From Ostreococcus mediterraneus (lineage: Eukaryota > Chlorophyta > Mamiellophyceae > Mamiellales > Bathycoccaceae), in assembly GCA_012295225.1 (NCBI GenBank), contig WMKK01000017.1, positions 310,001 to 374,000 of the forward strand: 64,000 nucleotides of DNA, read 5' to 3'. The notes beneath the pieces are model-generated. The model worked only from the letters and a program-made list of their open reading frames with translations. It searched no databases and had not been told where the DNA came from. Shown here one piece after another: positions 34,041 to 45,627 of this stretch. The number at the start of each line of letters is the position of its first letter. The first letter of the stretch is position 1. The position numbers and the translations under genes were made by a program.

Positions 34041-37000
34041 ATGGCGCGCGCCGCCGCATCGAAATCGCGCGCCGCCTCGCGCGCCGCATCGAGCGCCACC
34101 GCGGGTGGGTTCGCAGGGTGCGTTCGCGTCGCGTCGCCTCGCGCGCGCGTCGACGATTGTTCGCGAGCGCGAGTGCGCGTCGATGATGATGTCGATGGTT
34201 GATGATGATGTTCATGAAGATGTGCTTTTGTGTTCGTTATACTGACCGCAGACGCCCTCGCGACGTCGCACACAGGTTTGGATTTGGGGGGTACGCTGGT
34301 GGCGTCGCGCTCGACGCCGCGGATGAGGCGTTGAGCGATGGATTGGGCGATGAAGACGTCGCGCGCGCGTTGCGTCGGTGCGCGCACAAGTCGTCGACGG
34401 CGACCAAGCTCAAAGCGCTTCGTGAGCTGTACGACGCGTTATTCGGCGAAAGCGGCGCGGCATTCGATGACGGCGATGGTGGCGATGGCGCCGACGCGCG
34501 TGGACGGGTGCTGGTGAAATCACAGGATGTGGTGATGGTGATGTTGAAACCGTGGACGCGCGCGTACGAAAAGTTGTCGGCGGATGGCGACGTCGGGGTA
34601 CGGCGAGACGCGACGATTATGCACGGGCACATCGCGCGCGCGAGTGGGAAATCGTTAGCAAGGGTATTGAAGGGTACGACCATGATGCCGTCGTGGATGA
34701 AGGCGATGAGTGATCCGAATGGTGAAGTCGCGCGCGCGGCGTCGGATGCGTTTGCGAGGACATTTTCAACCGAAGAGCGCCGCTCTGGGGCGATTGCGAT
34801 CGCGCACGCCGAGATTTTCGACGACTTGGGCGAATGCTTGCGTAAGAAATCTCCAGCGGACATGGTGTTTCGCGAAGGGTCGGAGAGTGAGCAGTTTGGA
34901 CGATTTGAGCGGAGTATATTGGCGTCGCTCGGCGCGTTGGCCAACGCGTGCTCGCGGTTGCACGACGTTGAAAGCGCCGACGCCGACGCGGCGGCACACG
35001 CTTGTAGCGCCCTCGTGCTCGAGCTGAGATGTTTGCGCGCGCAAGTGAAGAGCGAGTACCCGTCGATTCGCCGAGAAGCGTACGCGTCGCTCGCAACATT
35101 AGCCAAATGCGCGGCGAATGAAAAGGCGTCGCCCGCGTGGCGTGAAGCGCTCGCGCGCTGCGTCCCGAGTATCGCCGCCGTCGCTTTCGCGTTGATAAGC
35201 ACAGAACAAGACCAAGGATGCATTCGAAACATGTGGGAGCTTATTTTAGGCGTGGCTATCGCGCACCCATCGGCGTGGGACGCCATCGATGTCGAAAAGT
35301 CATTCACGCCGGGCGTGCGTTCGCATTTCGAGCGCTCGTGTCACGGCGCCGCGTCGACGTCGGCGCCATCTTTACTTCCACTTCTCGCGCACATGCCCGC
35401 GCAATCGCTCATCGCCCGAAGCGATGATGAGTTCGGGACCCCGATGTCCGGTCTCGTCGGCATCCTCGATGCGGTATTTACGGGATGGACTGTATCGAGC
35501 TCGAGCGCCGTTCGCGCCAACGAAGCCAAGGCGACGCTCCCGGCGCTCCGTGAAGGCGTACTCTATGGCATCTTGAAGCTTGCTCCGATGACGGATCACG
35601 CCGAAGAGTGCGCGCAATTCATTCTACATACGCGCGTCGTCGATCGCTGGATGCGAGAGTTCCTCGCGCGCGGTGATAGCGACGCGCTCGACGTCATGTG
35701 CGACGCGCTCAAGACGCTCGGGGCAAAGCCGCATTGCGCGAACGCCGTCGTCGACGCCTGGGCCAAGCTCGGTGACATCACCGAAGACGCGTTACGCGAT
35801 CCCGCGCGCGCAGACTTGGCGAGTGGGATGTATGCGCGCATGCTCGCTTCGAATACGCGCGCAGAATCGACATTCGGCGCGGCGGCGTTTGCCAAGGCGG
35901 TGTTTGCCGAAGCTCTCACGACGCCGACGCTCGCGAATTCAAAACGCTTGGCATCCATGGTGGAGCATCTCGGCCTGGACGTTTTCGATGGCGGCGCCGA
36001 CGCGATGATGCAATATTGCATGCAAAAGTCGCCGCCAGTGCCTGGGGCAGGGATGATTGTCGCCGCGACGGTTACGCGTGACGCAGAGAGATGGGACGAA
36101 GCGCTCAAAGACGCGCTCGAAAATGATGACGCTCGCGTCGTCGCGGAGACCCTCACGGTGCTCGCGAAAGCAGCGAAATCGACGAACAATAGCGGCGGCA
36201 ATGATCAGCATGATGTTGTCGCCATGCGCGCGTGGAAACGCGACGCGCTCGACGCGCTCGTCGAACGGCGTGCCTCGACGGCGGTTTCGCGCTCGACGGA
36301 TGTCGACGTCCTCGTCGCCGCGGGTGGCGCCAAAAACACTTTGATATCTTCAGCCGCCGCAATCGCAACGCTCAGCGTATTATCGCGCGAAGCTTCACAT
36401 CTTCAAGATTCATCCGCGCTGCGAAGTGCGTATCGCGCGTGGGTGTGGCCGCCGCCGTCAGACGCGAGCGTCGTCCCGGCGTGGTCCGCCGCCGTCGGCT
36501 GCTTCTTCAATCGAGTTTTACGAGAAAGTCTCGCTACGACATCCTACCGTGAATCATCATACAGTGACGAGGACGATGCCGACGCCGACAGTGGCGGTGA
36601 CGATGGCGGTTGCATAGAATTCATAGAAACCGTCAAAGGTGACGTCAATCGCGAATGGCTCGGGACAACTCGAGACGTCAAACGCTTCAACGCGAGCATG
36701 TCGAGCGACGCGCGAACCGCCGCTCTGTCCGCACTCGTAACCGCTGGTGCAGACGCCGCGATGGGACACATCAATTCGCGCGACGGCTATGACGACAGCA
36801 ACGTTGGTTTACTCTTCCTATTCTGGGCGAAGAAAACTGTAGACGCACTCGACGCGTTCAATCCGAGCGATGACGACGACACCCTGCGCGCCGTTGCCAT
36901 CGATGCGTGCGCGCGCCGCACCGCGCGCGAGTGCCATAGAGTACAGTGGCTCGACGCGCTGTGCCGCGTTCGTTTCGGATGGCGCGCGATGCTTGACGCC

Positions 37001-39505
37001 ATTGCGGCTGTCGACGCCGAACGCGCGACGGATGTAGCCGCGTGCGCGCTGACATCCGCGGATATCGACGCAAAGGCGTTCGTGAGCGCGGTGTTGCGCG
37101 GTGAGTGTAAAACCGGCAACGACGTAGGGTTCGATGCGCTCACGGCTCTCATTTCTCGCGCATTCGCGAACGACGACGCCGACGCGGTGTCGGCGCTCAA
37201 CGCGTTGACGCGGCGCGCACGAACGACGGACGCGACATGGTGCGACAGCGACGTCGCGCACCGTGCGCGCACCCTACTGCTCGACGTAGCATCGGCCAAA
37301 GGAGACGCGATGCCGCGCGCGACGCTCGCCACGGTGCTGCCGAGGCTGATGCCGTCAGACGTAGCCGCGGATGGCGTCGCTCGCGAGTTTGTCAATCGCA
37401 CGCGTCAATCGTGCGTGGATGGCGTGTGCGATCGCCGCGTCCCACTCGACGGACCTGCCCTCGCGCTCGTTGCTGCGTGCTTCACGCGCAGCGAAGATGT
37501 GGATGGTGACGGTGCGGCGGCGCCGACGCTCAACGACGCATTTGCGGCTGGGACGTTGATGGATGTGTTTCGCGCGTTAGCCAAGCGCGACGCCGCCGAC
37601 GCCGCCGCTGAAGCCGCGGCGGCGCGTTTCGGTGGCGCCGCGCAGCCTCAGCCGCCATCGTCGGCGGTGCCTACGTCATCGCGCGCGATTTCGGGCGACG
37701 CTGGGGTGGCGGATATTACCGCCGCCATCGCGCGCCGATGTCCCGCGGCGTTGGACGCGCGCGATTGGGGCGCCGTTATCGGACGATTACACGCCTGGAT
37801 GTCACGCCGCGTCGCCGCCGCCGAACGCTACGCGAGCATAGAGCACGATGGTGACGACGACGACGACGACGACGACGCACCGGGGAGAAATGGATCAGAC
37901 ATGCTCGCGCGCGTGGCAACAATCGTCGCCGCCGTCGCCGCGCTCCCGTTGGAGATTGCCGAGCCGAGCGAGCGAAGCGCGGGCGACGTCGTCCCATACG
38001 CCGCACACGGCGAAGATGCGGTCACCATCGCGCGCGCGCTCGCCGCCGCCGATTGGCCGCGAGAACGTGCCGACATTATGCGTCAAATGTACGCGTGCGT
38101 AATCTTAGCCGGAGCTGAACTGCGCGACATCGAAGACGATTCCGACGCGAGCGCGCACAGGCGCGCGTCATTTTTATCGCGCATGGCGCTCGAACGCGAT
38201 ATGTGGCGAGCGATTGCCGATTGCGCGTGCAGCGCATCCTCGGTGGCGTCTGCTTCAGCGCTCCGAGCCGCGCTCGATGTGGATGATTTGGATGACGCGC
38301 CGTGCGAAACAATTTCTGCATTGTACGCGCTCCTCCTCGCGCCGGATGTCGATGCACACGCGCGACGCGCGGCGTACGCGCTTCTCGCGAGCAGTCAGTT
38401 GTTACAAGCCGCCGTCGTTGGTCTCGATGCACGCGTGGCTGACGTCGCCAAGGTGGAACGGGCGCTCGACGCCGCGCTCGAAGCGCGGGACGATTCTGCG
38501 CCGTTCATCGACGAATCCCCAGCCGAGCGCGCAGGTATGCGTGAGGATTTAGCCCTCGCGCTCGACGCGAGCGATATCGCTGGCGCGCCCGCGCGCTACG
38601 CGTGGGCGTTATTGTTGCGTTATATTTCGGCGCTGGATGTTGATTCGCCGTGTCGCGAGCGTCTGGTGAATTACACGCGAGAGACCAGGGCAATACCGCG
38701 ACTTCTCGGCGCGCTCGTGCGCGAGATGCCGCTTCCGAGAATCGAACACGGCAAGGCTAAAAGCGTCATCGGAGTTGACGCGCCCGCGGCGTGGCGCGGG
38801 GTAGATTGGACCGATCCAACCGCGCCCTCGCAAATGTTTGACGCTCGACATTCAATCTCCGCGTTGATTTACGGCGCCGCCCTGCGCGCACTTCCGGCGA
38901 GCGTGCGCACATTCGTGCACGACTTGAAACCACCAAAGACAGCCAGGGCACTCGAAGCCGCCACCGCGGCATCGGTGTCGTCGACGCTCATCGCCGCTGA
39001 ATTCGCCGCCGTGTCGTCGACGTCCTTTGCCTCGCGATCCGGCGCCGGCGCCGGCGAAGTCTCAGTCCGCGCCAACGCATCCACTGGCGAAATTCTCGCT
39101 AGATACGAAATCGACGAATCGTTCCTAGAACTCTCCGTCAAGCTCCCGAGCACGTACCCGCTCACGCAAGCAGAGTTACGATTCACCCAACGCTTGGGCT
39201 TTTCCGAACTCCAAACGCGCACGTGGATCCTCGGCATGTCGGGCATCCTCACCCATCAAAACGGTGCCGTCGCCCAAGGCTTACTCCAATGGCAACGCAA
39301 CATTGCCGCAGAATTCGTCGGCGTCGAACCGTGCCCAATCTGCTACGCCGTCATCCACCCCGTCGATCGACGCAAACCATCCATGCGATGTCGACAGTGC
39401 GACAACGCCTTTCACGGCACCTGCCTCTACACGTGGTTCCGCACCGGCTCGCGGTCCATTTGTCCGCTGTGCCAACAACAATGGGGCACCAGCCTGCGCG
39501 ACTAG
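34041..39505 (+). CDS. LTN1: Listerin E3 ubiquitin ligase (LTN1), two exons
   Basis: I model exon 1 at 34041-34117 and exon 2 at 34276-39505, 1768 aa. Exon 1 starts MARAAASKSRAASRAASSAT, like the serine/alanine-rich Listerin N-terminus, and joins in frame to GFGFGGYAGGVALDAADEAL. The large middle is made of HEAT-like helical repeats. The last 50 residues are a RING: EPCPICYAVIHP, then RCRQCDNAFHGTCLYTW and ICPLCQQQW. Listerin marks stalled nascent chains on 60S subunits in ribosome quality control. The intron has a CTGAC motif; an alternative acceptor 24 nt upstream (exon from 34252) is also in frame. A short acidic Asp run lies near residue 1215. Confidence 0.94.
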
Positions 39506-39634
39506 TCCACGTCGCGCGTCAAAATCACGCCCACGTGCGATCACCGCACCGTAGAATAGACCACTGTAGTCACACCTCCGACGTTCAAAAGGCGCCGAGC
39601 CTCGACGCGACGACGCGCGAAACCAGGCACCACA

Positions 39635-41147
39635 ATGCGACGCCCCACCCCGATCGCGCACATCACCCCCGGCGCCGAGCCCGCGACCGCGATCGCCGTG
39701 CTCACGCGCCTGGGCCCGCTCCGCGCGCACTACGCCCATCGCTCCAATGTCTCCTACGTCTCGCGCGTCGTCGCGCTGCGCGACGACACCGGCGGCGCCA
39801 CGATGGTTGTCTACGGCGATGCCGCGATCGCGATCGCGACGACGATCGCGCCGGGTGACGTCGTGTGCGCGCGCGGCGTGCGACGGTGGACGCGCGAAAT
39901 GATCGCTAAGAAATATGATGGGTGCGAATTCGCCCTCGCGCGCGGCGGCGACGTGCGCGCGGCGGCGACGTGCGAGGATTTGGTGGCGGATGCCACGGGG
40001 CTGGGGCGGTGTGAAACTGGGCACCTTGGGGTGCCTGGATTGCGAAAGGCGTCGGCGCGCGCGCGTCGGGTCGTCGCGCGCCCGTGGCGCGCGTATTTCT
40101 CGCGCCACACGCCGGAGTCGCGCGCAGATGCGGCGTACACGGCGTCTCGCTGCGACGCCGTCGTGGCGTGGGCGCGTGCGAAGATGTGGGCGCTGGTGCG
40201 ACGCGGCGCGGATGTCGTCGACGCGCGTCGACGGTGGAGCGGCGTCGCGGCGCGGCGACGAGGCGAGGCGTGCTACGTCGACTGCGAGCGCGCGCGGTCG
40301 CGCGTACCGATCGGACATGTGGTGCATATTATGGGACGCGTCGTGTACGCGCAGTTTGACGATGAAACGCGCGATTATCATCACGGCGGTGGCGATGTTG
40401 ACGACGACGACGGGGTGATGACGCGAGCGACGGTGTGGCTGTCGCAAAGCGCGTCGAGCGGCGCCGTCGTCGCGGTTATTTTACCGCCGACGCGACGCGA
40501 CGCTTTGTCGAGCGACGCGCGATTCCGCAATCTCGAGGGCGCGATTATTGACGTGCGAAACGCGCGCGCGCGGCCGCGCGGACGCGATGGGTGCGATTTG
40601 GTGTGCGGCGTGGAGAGCTCGTGGAGACGCGTCGGCGCCGACGACGTTCGAGCGCTCGACGTCGACGCGCGATGTCCCGCGCTTGCGGCGGGAACGCGCG
40701 AGATGACGTTCGATGCGCTTGCGCTCGCGATGACGTCCACGGGGTTCGTCCACGGCGCGGCGGCGATGTTGAGCTTTGAGGCCTGCGTGATGTCGATTAC
40801 GGTGCGCGCAGGCGACGGCGAGCGTGGGTGGATGAAGATCCCGTCGTCGACGTCGAAGCTCGAGCGCGAGCGCGAGCTCGAGCGCGCAACGTACGTCGGG
40901 TGTCGCGAGTGCACGCGCGAGCTTGCGCCAGATGCGAACGGCGTGTACGCGGCGTGTCGAGGGTGCCGCAGTAGTGATGATGCGACCACCGTCGCCGATG
41001 ACGATGATGACGACGTGCCGATGGCGTACATGTGGAGAGACGCGACGTTGCGCGTGCGAGGCGTCGACGCCGAAGAGACGTTGAGCGCGCGCGTTCGAGG
41101 AAGCGTGTTCGGTAAGCTTCTTGGCGGTATCGATGCCGCGCGGATGA

Positions 41148-41200
<53 letters not shown>

Positions 41201-41368
41201 CGTGGTCATGGTCCCGATTACAAACGAATGTGTGCGGCGCTCTTACGCGCTCTCGCGTCGGGACGGCGAAATTCTCCGTTGAAATTTGTGGTGAAATTCC
41301 CGACGCTGGACGCGAATGGCATGCCGCGATCGAACGACCTCGACGTGATTGATGTCTCAGTGATGTGA
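39635..41368 (+). CDS. OB-fold/zinc-ribbon protein, probably SHLD2-like
   Basis: 577 aa. The N-terminal 80 residues look like an OB fold (SNVSYVSRVVALRDDTGGAT, then IAPGDVVCARGV). The C-terminal part has a zinc ribbon (YVGCRECTRELAPDANGVY, then CRGC). It is followed by a beta-rich segment and ends SPLKFVVKFPTLDANGMPRS with NDLDVIDVSV. This order resembles the C-terminal OB domains of SHLD2 (FAM35A) and, more distantly, RPA1/MEIOB. SHLD2 binds single-stranded DNA at double-strand breaks. A run of 16 Asp residues comes from a GAC repeat at about 41151-41198. I rate the OB/zinc-ribbon class likely and the SHLD2 identity moderate. Confidence 0.55.
41147..41199 (+). repeat. GAC trinucleotide repeat within coding sequence
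   Basis: An almost pure (GAC)n run encodes poly-Asp. Such a tract is prone to length change, so the exact count may be strain-specific. Confidence 0.85.
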
Positions 41369-41394
41369 ATTAGCTGATGATGTGTTGTACAATA

Positions 41395-42375
41395 CTAGAT
41401 AGCGCATGTGGGTGTCGTGGCGGCGATTTCACGAAGAACGCGCGCGCGCGCGTCGACGAAATCCAATTGCCGCGCGAATCCTTCGGCGGCGCGTTGACCA
41501 TCTCGCGCGCATCGATCCGCCAAATTTCTCACCGCCAGCTTCGCCTCAGCGAGTTGGCGCATGCGTTCAACCGTAGCGCGAGCCTTGTACGCGGCGTCTT
41601 GTTCGAGTCGACTGTTTTCTCGGCGTAAATCTTCGTCGCGTAGGCGCAAACGCGCCGTCGTCGCCGTCGTCGTCAAGCGCTCCTCCGCCATGGACTTGAC
41701 AGACTTCTCCAGCGCCTCGCGCATCTCTTCCACGCGCGCGTTTGCGGCAACCACAGATGTGCGTAAACTGTCGTACGCGCGCCCGAGCGTGTCGTGCCGA
41801 CCGAGAACGTCGGTAATGTCTTCAAACGCCTCGCCCAGCGACGCCTCATCCGCCACGCGCGCGAGAAATTCTTCAAACACTTTGACGCGCACCAGCGCCC
41901 GATCGAGCGCCCGAGCCTCTCTCTGGCGCGAATATAACTCTTCCCTCATCTCACCCAGTCGAACATCGCGCGCCGCGTTCGCCTCGCGCTCTTCTTTCGC
42001 GCGCCGTAGCGCCGCGTGTCGTTTCACTTCATTCTCCCTCGCGAACGCCTCAAACCGCACCACATCGCCTCGAATCAGCGCCTGCGCCGCGCGCACGTCC
42101 CGTTCCCGCGCCTCACACTCCACCGCGCGCATCCGCTCGCGCTCTCGCGCGCGCTCGAGCGCATCCGTCGCGCGCTCGAGCGCGCGCGTCTTCAGCAACG
42201 CCGCGGTAGATGTGTACCTCCATCGACCGCGCGACGCCTCTGCGCCATCGTCATCATCGCCGCCGACGCACCGCGGCGCCATCGACGACGCGCGCGCATC
42301 GAGGACGTCGACGTCGACGTCCTCGACGTCGCACGCGGTGATGAACCCATCGGCGTCGATGCGAGGCGGCGACAT
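41395..42375 (-). CDS. DUF4200 coiled-coil protein (CCDC42/CFAP73-like)
   Basis: 326 aa from the ATG at 42375; the frame extends upstream, but through an Ala repeat and promoter-like sequence. Residues about 55-170 are a DUF4200 coiled coil, with the register LLKTRALERATDALERARER and IRGDVVRFEAFARENEVKR. More heptads run to about residue 310. The DUF4200 family includes CCDC42, CFAP73/MIA2 and CFAP100/MIA1, which are axonemal proteins linked to inner dynein arms. It is convergent with the SHLD2-like gene (stop 27 bp away). If the host lacks flagella, retention of this protein would be unexpected. The domain is recognisable; orthology to one member is not established. Confidence 0.65.
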   Translation of the reverse strand: MSPPRIDADGFITACDVEDVDVDVLDARASSMAPRCVGGDDDDGAEASRGRWRYTSTAALLKTRALERATDALERARERERMRAVECEARERDVRAAQALIRGDVVRFEAFARENEVKRHAALRRAKEEREANAARDVRLGEMREELYSRQREARALDRALVRVKVFEEFLARVADEASLGEAFEDITDVLGRHDTLGRAYDSLRTSVVAANARVEEMREALEKSVKSMAEERLTTTATTARLRLRDEDLRRENSRLEQDAAYKARATVERMRQLAEAKLAVRNLADRCARDGQRAAEGFARQLDFVDARARVLREIAATTPTCAI

Positions 42376-42572
42376 GCGCGGCGCGCTGTGTGGTCTAAAA
42401 AAAGGTCGGTTTGAATTCCCACTCGCGGATTTCACGACGGACGGCGACAGTGGTGACGCGCGGGCGCGCGCGGCGGCGGCGGCGGCGGCGGCGGTGACGG
42501 TGGTGGTACACGCGTGCGTGTGCGCGCCGGAGGCGACGCACGGCCCGGGTGCGAACGCCGACGCTCGATTAA

Positions 42573-42612
42573 ATGAATTGAATGAATGAATTGAATGAAT
42601 GAATGAATGAAC
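42573..42612 (+). repeat. GAAT microsatellite across the ERMP1 start codon
   Basis: Repeated GAAT/GAATT units, interrupted twice, end in GAATGAATGAACG. The repeat itself supplies ATG codons in several frames (42603 in frame with the gene; 42607 not). Confidence 0.85.
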
Positions 42613-45548
42613 GATCAAGAGAACCACACATCATGGTGCGCGATCGCGCCGCCGCCGCGTCGCCACCGACGACGAATTGGCGCGCGTACATCGCTCTCGC
42701 GTGCACCGCGATCGTCGGCGCCATCGCGTGCGATCGTCGCCTACGCGTCACCGTTGCCGATGCGCGCACGACGTTCAACGAACATCGCGCGCGCGCCCTC
42801 GCGCACACGCTTGAAAGCGGCGGCGCACGCGCCACGGGGAGCGCCGCCGAGGCGAACGCGTTCGCGTACCTTTTTTCTGCCGCGCGTGCGATCGCAGACG
42901 ACGCCGAGACGGCGACGCGAGGCGCGATAGTCGTGGACGTGGCCAAAGACGCAGCGAACGCGCGCGACTTCATCGCGTACGACGACGACGACGACAACGA
43001 CGATCGGCGCCCGCTATGGACGACGGCGTATGCGAATCTCACGACCGTCGCCGTGCGCGTGCGCGCGCGACGGGCGGTGGATGGTGGCTACGCTGAACGC
43101 GCGGTATTGATTTCCGCGCACGTGGACACGGTGCATTCGTCATCCGGCGGTTCTGATAACGGCGCGAATTGCGCGATCGCTCTCGAGACCATGCGCGCGT
43201 TCATCGCGTCGCTCGCGCGTGAGGATGACGAGAAAAGTAATGGCCATGACGCCGGGGCGGCGATGTGCGATGAGGCGCGAAAGACGTGCGCGGTGGTGAT
43301 TGTTTTGTTTTCTACGGCGGAGGAGGATGGATTAGCCGGCGCGCGCTCGAGCGCGACGAATCACGCGTGGTTCGATGCCACCGCGCACGCGCCGATACAG
43401 GTGATATTGAATCTCGAGTCTATAGGCGCTGGTGGTCCGCATCGCATGTTTCAAGCGAAGACGACGACTGGGGTGGGGCGTCGGGCGATTGAAATGTGGG
43501 CGCGAGTCGCGCCTCGAGCGCGCGGCGACGTCTTGGCGGAGGACATTTTCAACAGCGGCGTCATTAATAGCGGTACAGACTACGCGGTGTATCGCGAGTA
43601 CGCGCCTAAGGTCCCGGCAATGTTTGATTTCGCGTTCTGTGAGCACACGATGGTGTATCATACGCCGAGAGATCGAGTCAAGTACATGCGGCCGGGGTCG
43701 TTCCAAAGCGCCGGCGATAATTTGTTGGCGTTTGTCGCCGCGTTCGCCGCCGACGGTGGCATTGCCGATGACGTTGCGGCGGTAGACGAAGACGATCAAG
43801 ATGTTCGCATGAAACCACCAGTGTCGTGGTACACGATTCCAGGATACGGCATGGTGGTGCACGACGCGCCCAATGCAAAGGCGAGCGCGACGTTTGTCGT
43901 CGCTCCGCTGATGGCGTTGTCGGCGCTTTTACACAAAGTCTTCATCGGTGATTTCGTCTCGCCTCGACACACCGTCGTACCAGACTCTGTGCGAGATCGC
44001 GTTGAACACACCGTAAGGCTCATGGTGACGATTCCATTCGTCGCGAGCGCGTGCGCGGCGTGCTGGGTATTCGCCGGGTTGAGCGCGATGCTCGCCGCGA
44101 CGCTTGCCGCGAGCGCCCTCGACGCGCCGCATCTGTTCGTCGCGCATCCATTCTCTCTCGTTGCCCTCGCCGGTGGCGCCAGCGTCGCCACCTTCGTCGT
44201 CATGGCACGCTTGACGCGCGTGTTGACGCACGCATTGCTTCCAATGACGGTGAAAATGCGCCCGACGCCGTGCGCGAGTAACGCCGTCGAATGGTCAATG
44301 CTCGTCGGCACCGTCGTCGTTTGGGGCGCCATCGCCTCCAAAACCGTCCGAGCACACATCGGCTCGTCGTCGCTCGCGACTATGTGGTGTATCGTACCGG
44401 CGCTCACCGTCATCGCGCCCGCGTTGTTGCCATTTCTGGCCCGGCGCGGATGTCGCGAAGTGCCGAGCGCGCCGTCGGCGGAGCGGCTGGCATTCGCGTT
44501 CGCGGTGCCATTGTGGATCACCGCGCCCAATATTGCGGTATTGCTCGGCATCCTGAACGGCGTGGGCGCGCGGGCACCCGTGAGTGAGGACATGCGGTAC
44601 GCCTACGACGCCATCGCGGCGGCGGTTGTCGGCGTAACGATGGCGGCGCCGACGAGCTATGCGAGCCACGCGGCGAGCCGAAACGGCGCGTGGCGCGTGG
44701 TCTGTGCGTGTGGCGTCATCACGAGCGCAGCGGCGATGGTGCGCATGACGCTCATCGTCAAGCATGGGGATCGCGCGGTGAGCGGCGCGCCGTGGAGCGC
44801 GCTCGCGCCGCAACCCGTAATATTGACGCATTTGACCACGGCGAGTCGCGGTCGCGCGACGTCGAGCGTCGTCGCTCTCGCTCGCGTGGGCTCTGGGTCT
44901 GTCATCGACGTCGCGCGCGCGCTCAATGCGCACGAAAGCATAGCCGGAGTGTATGAATTTTCGTGCGATGTCGCGAATGCGACGGTGGATTTCGCCACCG
45001 CGGCCATGCGGGTAGGCGGCGGAGCCGCGTGCGTCGGTCGGGCTCTCGCGGGCGAATTCGCGCTCGCGGATGAAGCCGTGCATCATAGTTCTGGAGCAAC
45101 AGCACCATCATTCACGGATATCGCGCGCACGCCTAGCATGGTATCGGCAATCATGCGCGTGGGCGCGAGCGCGCGTTGGGTGCTCGCCGTGGACAAAAGA
45201 TGCGTCGCAAAACTGAAACTCGCGTCGGCGTCGTGGGTCAATGTTGGCAATTACACGCGCGGACGCGGTGCGAGATTCACCATAAATGGCATACGTGGTG
45301 GCGGCACGCCGTCGCCGTATGCGGTGGCATTTGAGCCGCGCGCGCGGGAGGAACGAGACGCGTATTTTAACGGGAATGGTCGAGCCGAAGCCGAGGCGTG
45401 CGAAAACGCCGTGCGCGTCCGCGTCGATTACATCGCGCGCACGCCCGCCATCGCGCGCATCGATAAGGCGTTACCAAAATTTGCGGCGCCTTTTGGAAAG
45501 TTTAAAAGCCCGCAGTGGCTGGCGTTTGTGGATTCTCTCGACGTATAA
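42603..45548 (+). CDS. ERMP1: M28-family multi-pass metallopeptidase (ERMP1/Fxna-like)
   Basis: 981 aa. One membrane segment near residues 25-42 precedes an M28 zinc-peptidase domain (about 60-395) with probable zinc ligands in LISAHVDTVHSSSGGSDNG, STAEEDGLAGA, ILNLESIGAGG and MVYHTPRD. The usual ending GAEE becomes TAEE, which is conservative. The rest has at least eight further hydrophobic segments and then a lumenal-type domain without known motifs. Human ERMP1 and rat Fxna are ER-membrane peptidases of the same plan. The start could be 42603 or the ATG at 42633 (MVRDRAAAA), which begins after the microsatellite. Substrates are unknown. Confidence 0.88.
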   Translation: MNERSREPHIMVRDRAAAASPPTTNWRAYIALACTAIVGAIACDRRLRVTVADARTTFNEHRARALAHTLESGGARATGSAAEANAFAYLFSAARAIADDAETATRGAIVVDVAKDAANARDFIAYDDDDDNDDRRPLWTTAYANLTTVAVRVRARRAVDGGYAERAVLISAHVDTVHSSSGGSDNGANCAIALETMRAFIASLAREDDEKSNGHDAGAAMCDEARKTCAVVIVLFSTAEEDGLAGARSSATNHAWFDATAHAPIQVILNLESIGAGGPHRMFQAKTTTGVGRRAIEMWARVAPRARGDVLAEDIFNSGVINSGTDYAVYREYAPKVPAMFDFAFCEHTMVYHTPRDRVKYMRPGSFQSAGDNLLAFVAAFAADGGIADDVAAVDEDDQDVRMKPPVSWYTIPGYGMVVHDAPNAKASATFVVAPLMALSALLHKVFIGDFVSPRHTVVPDSVRDRVEHTVRLMVTIPFVASACAACWVFAGLSAMLAATLAASALDAPHLFVAHPFSLVALAGGASVATFVVMARLTRVLTHALLPMTVKMRPTPCASNAVEWSMLVGTVVVWGAIASKTVRAHIGSSSLATMWCIVPALTVIAPALLPFLARRGCREVPSAPSAERLAFAFAVPLWITAPNIAVLLGILNGVGARAPVSEDMRYAYDAIAAAVVGVTMAAPTSYASHAASRNGAWRVVCACGVITSAAAMVRMTLIVKHGDRAVSGAPWSALAPQPVILTHLTTASRGRATSSVVALARVGSGSVIDVARALNAHESIAGVYEFSCDVANATVDFATAAMRVGGGAACVGRALAGEFALADEAVHHSSGATAPSFTDIARTPSMVSAIMRVGASARWVLAVDKRCVAKLKLASASWVNVGNYTRGRGARFTINGIRGGGTPSPYAVAFEPRAREERDAYFNGNGRAEAEACENAVRVRVDYIARTPAIARIDKALPKFAAPFGKFKSPQWLAFVDSLDV

Positions 45549-45627
45549 AAGTACGGTACTACAACCGTACCGGTATGGTATAGCTGCGAGTTGTTTATGA
45601 AAAAATTACACATTTGTACACATTTGC

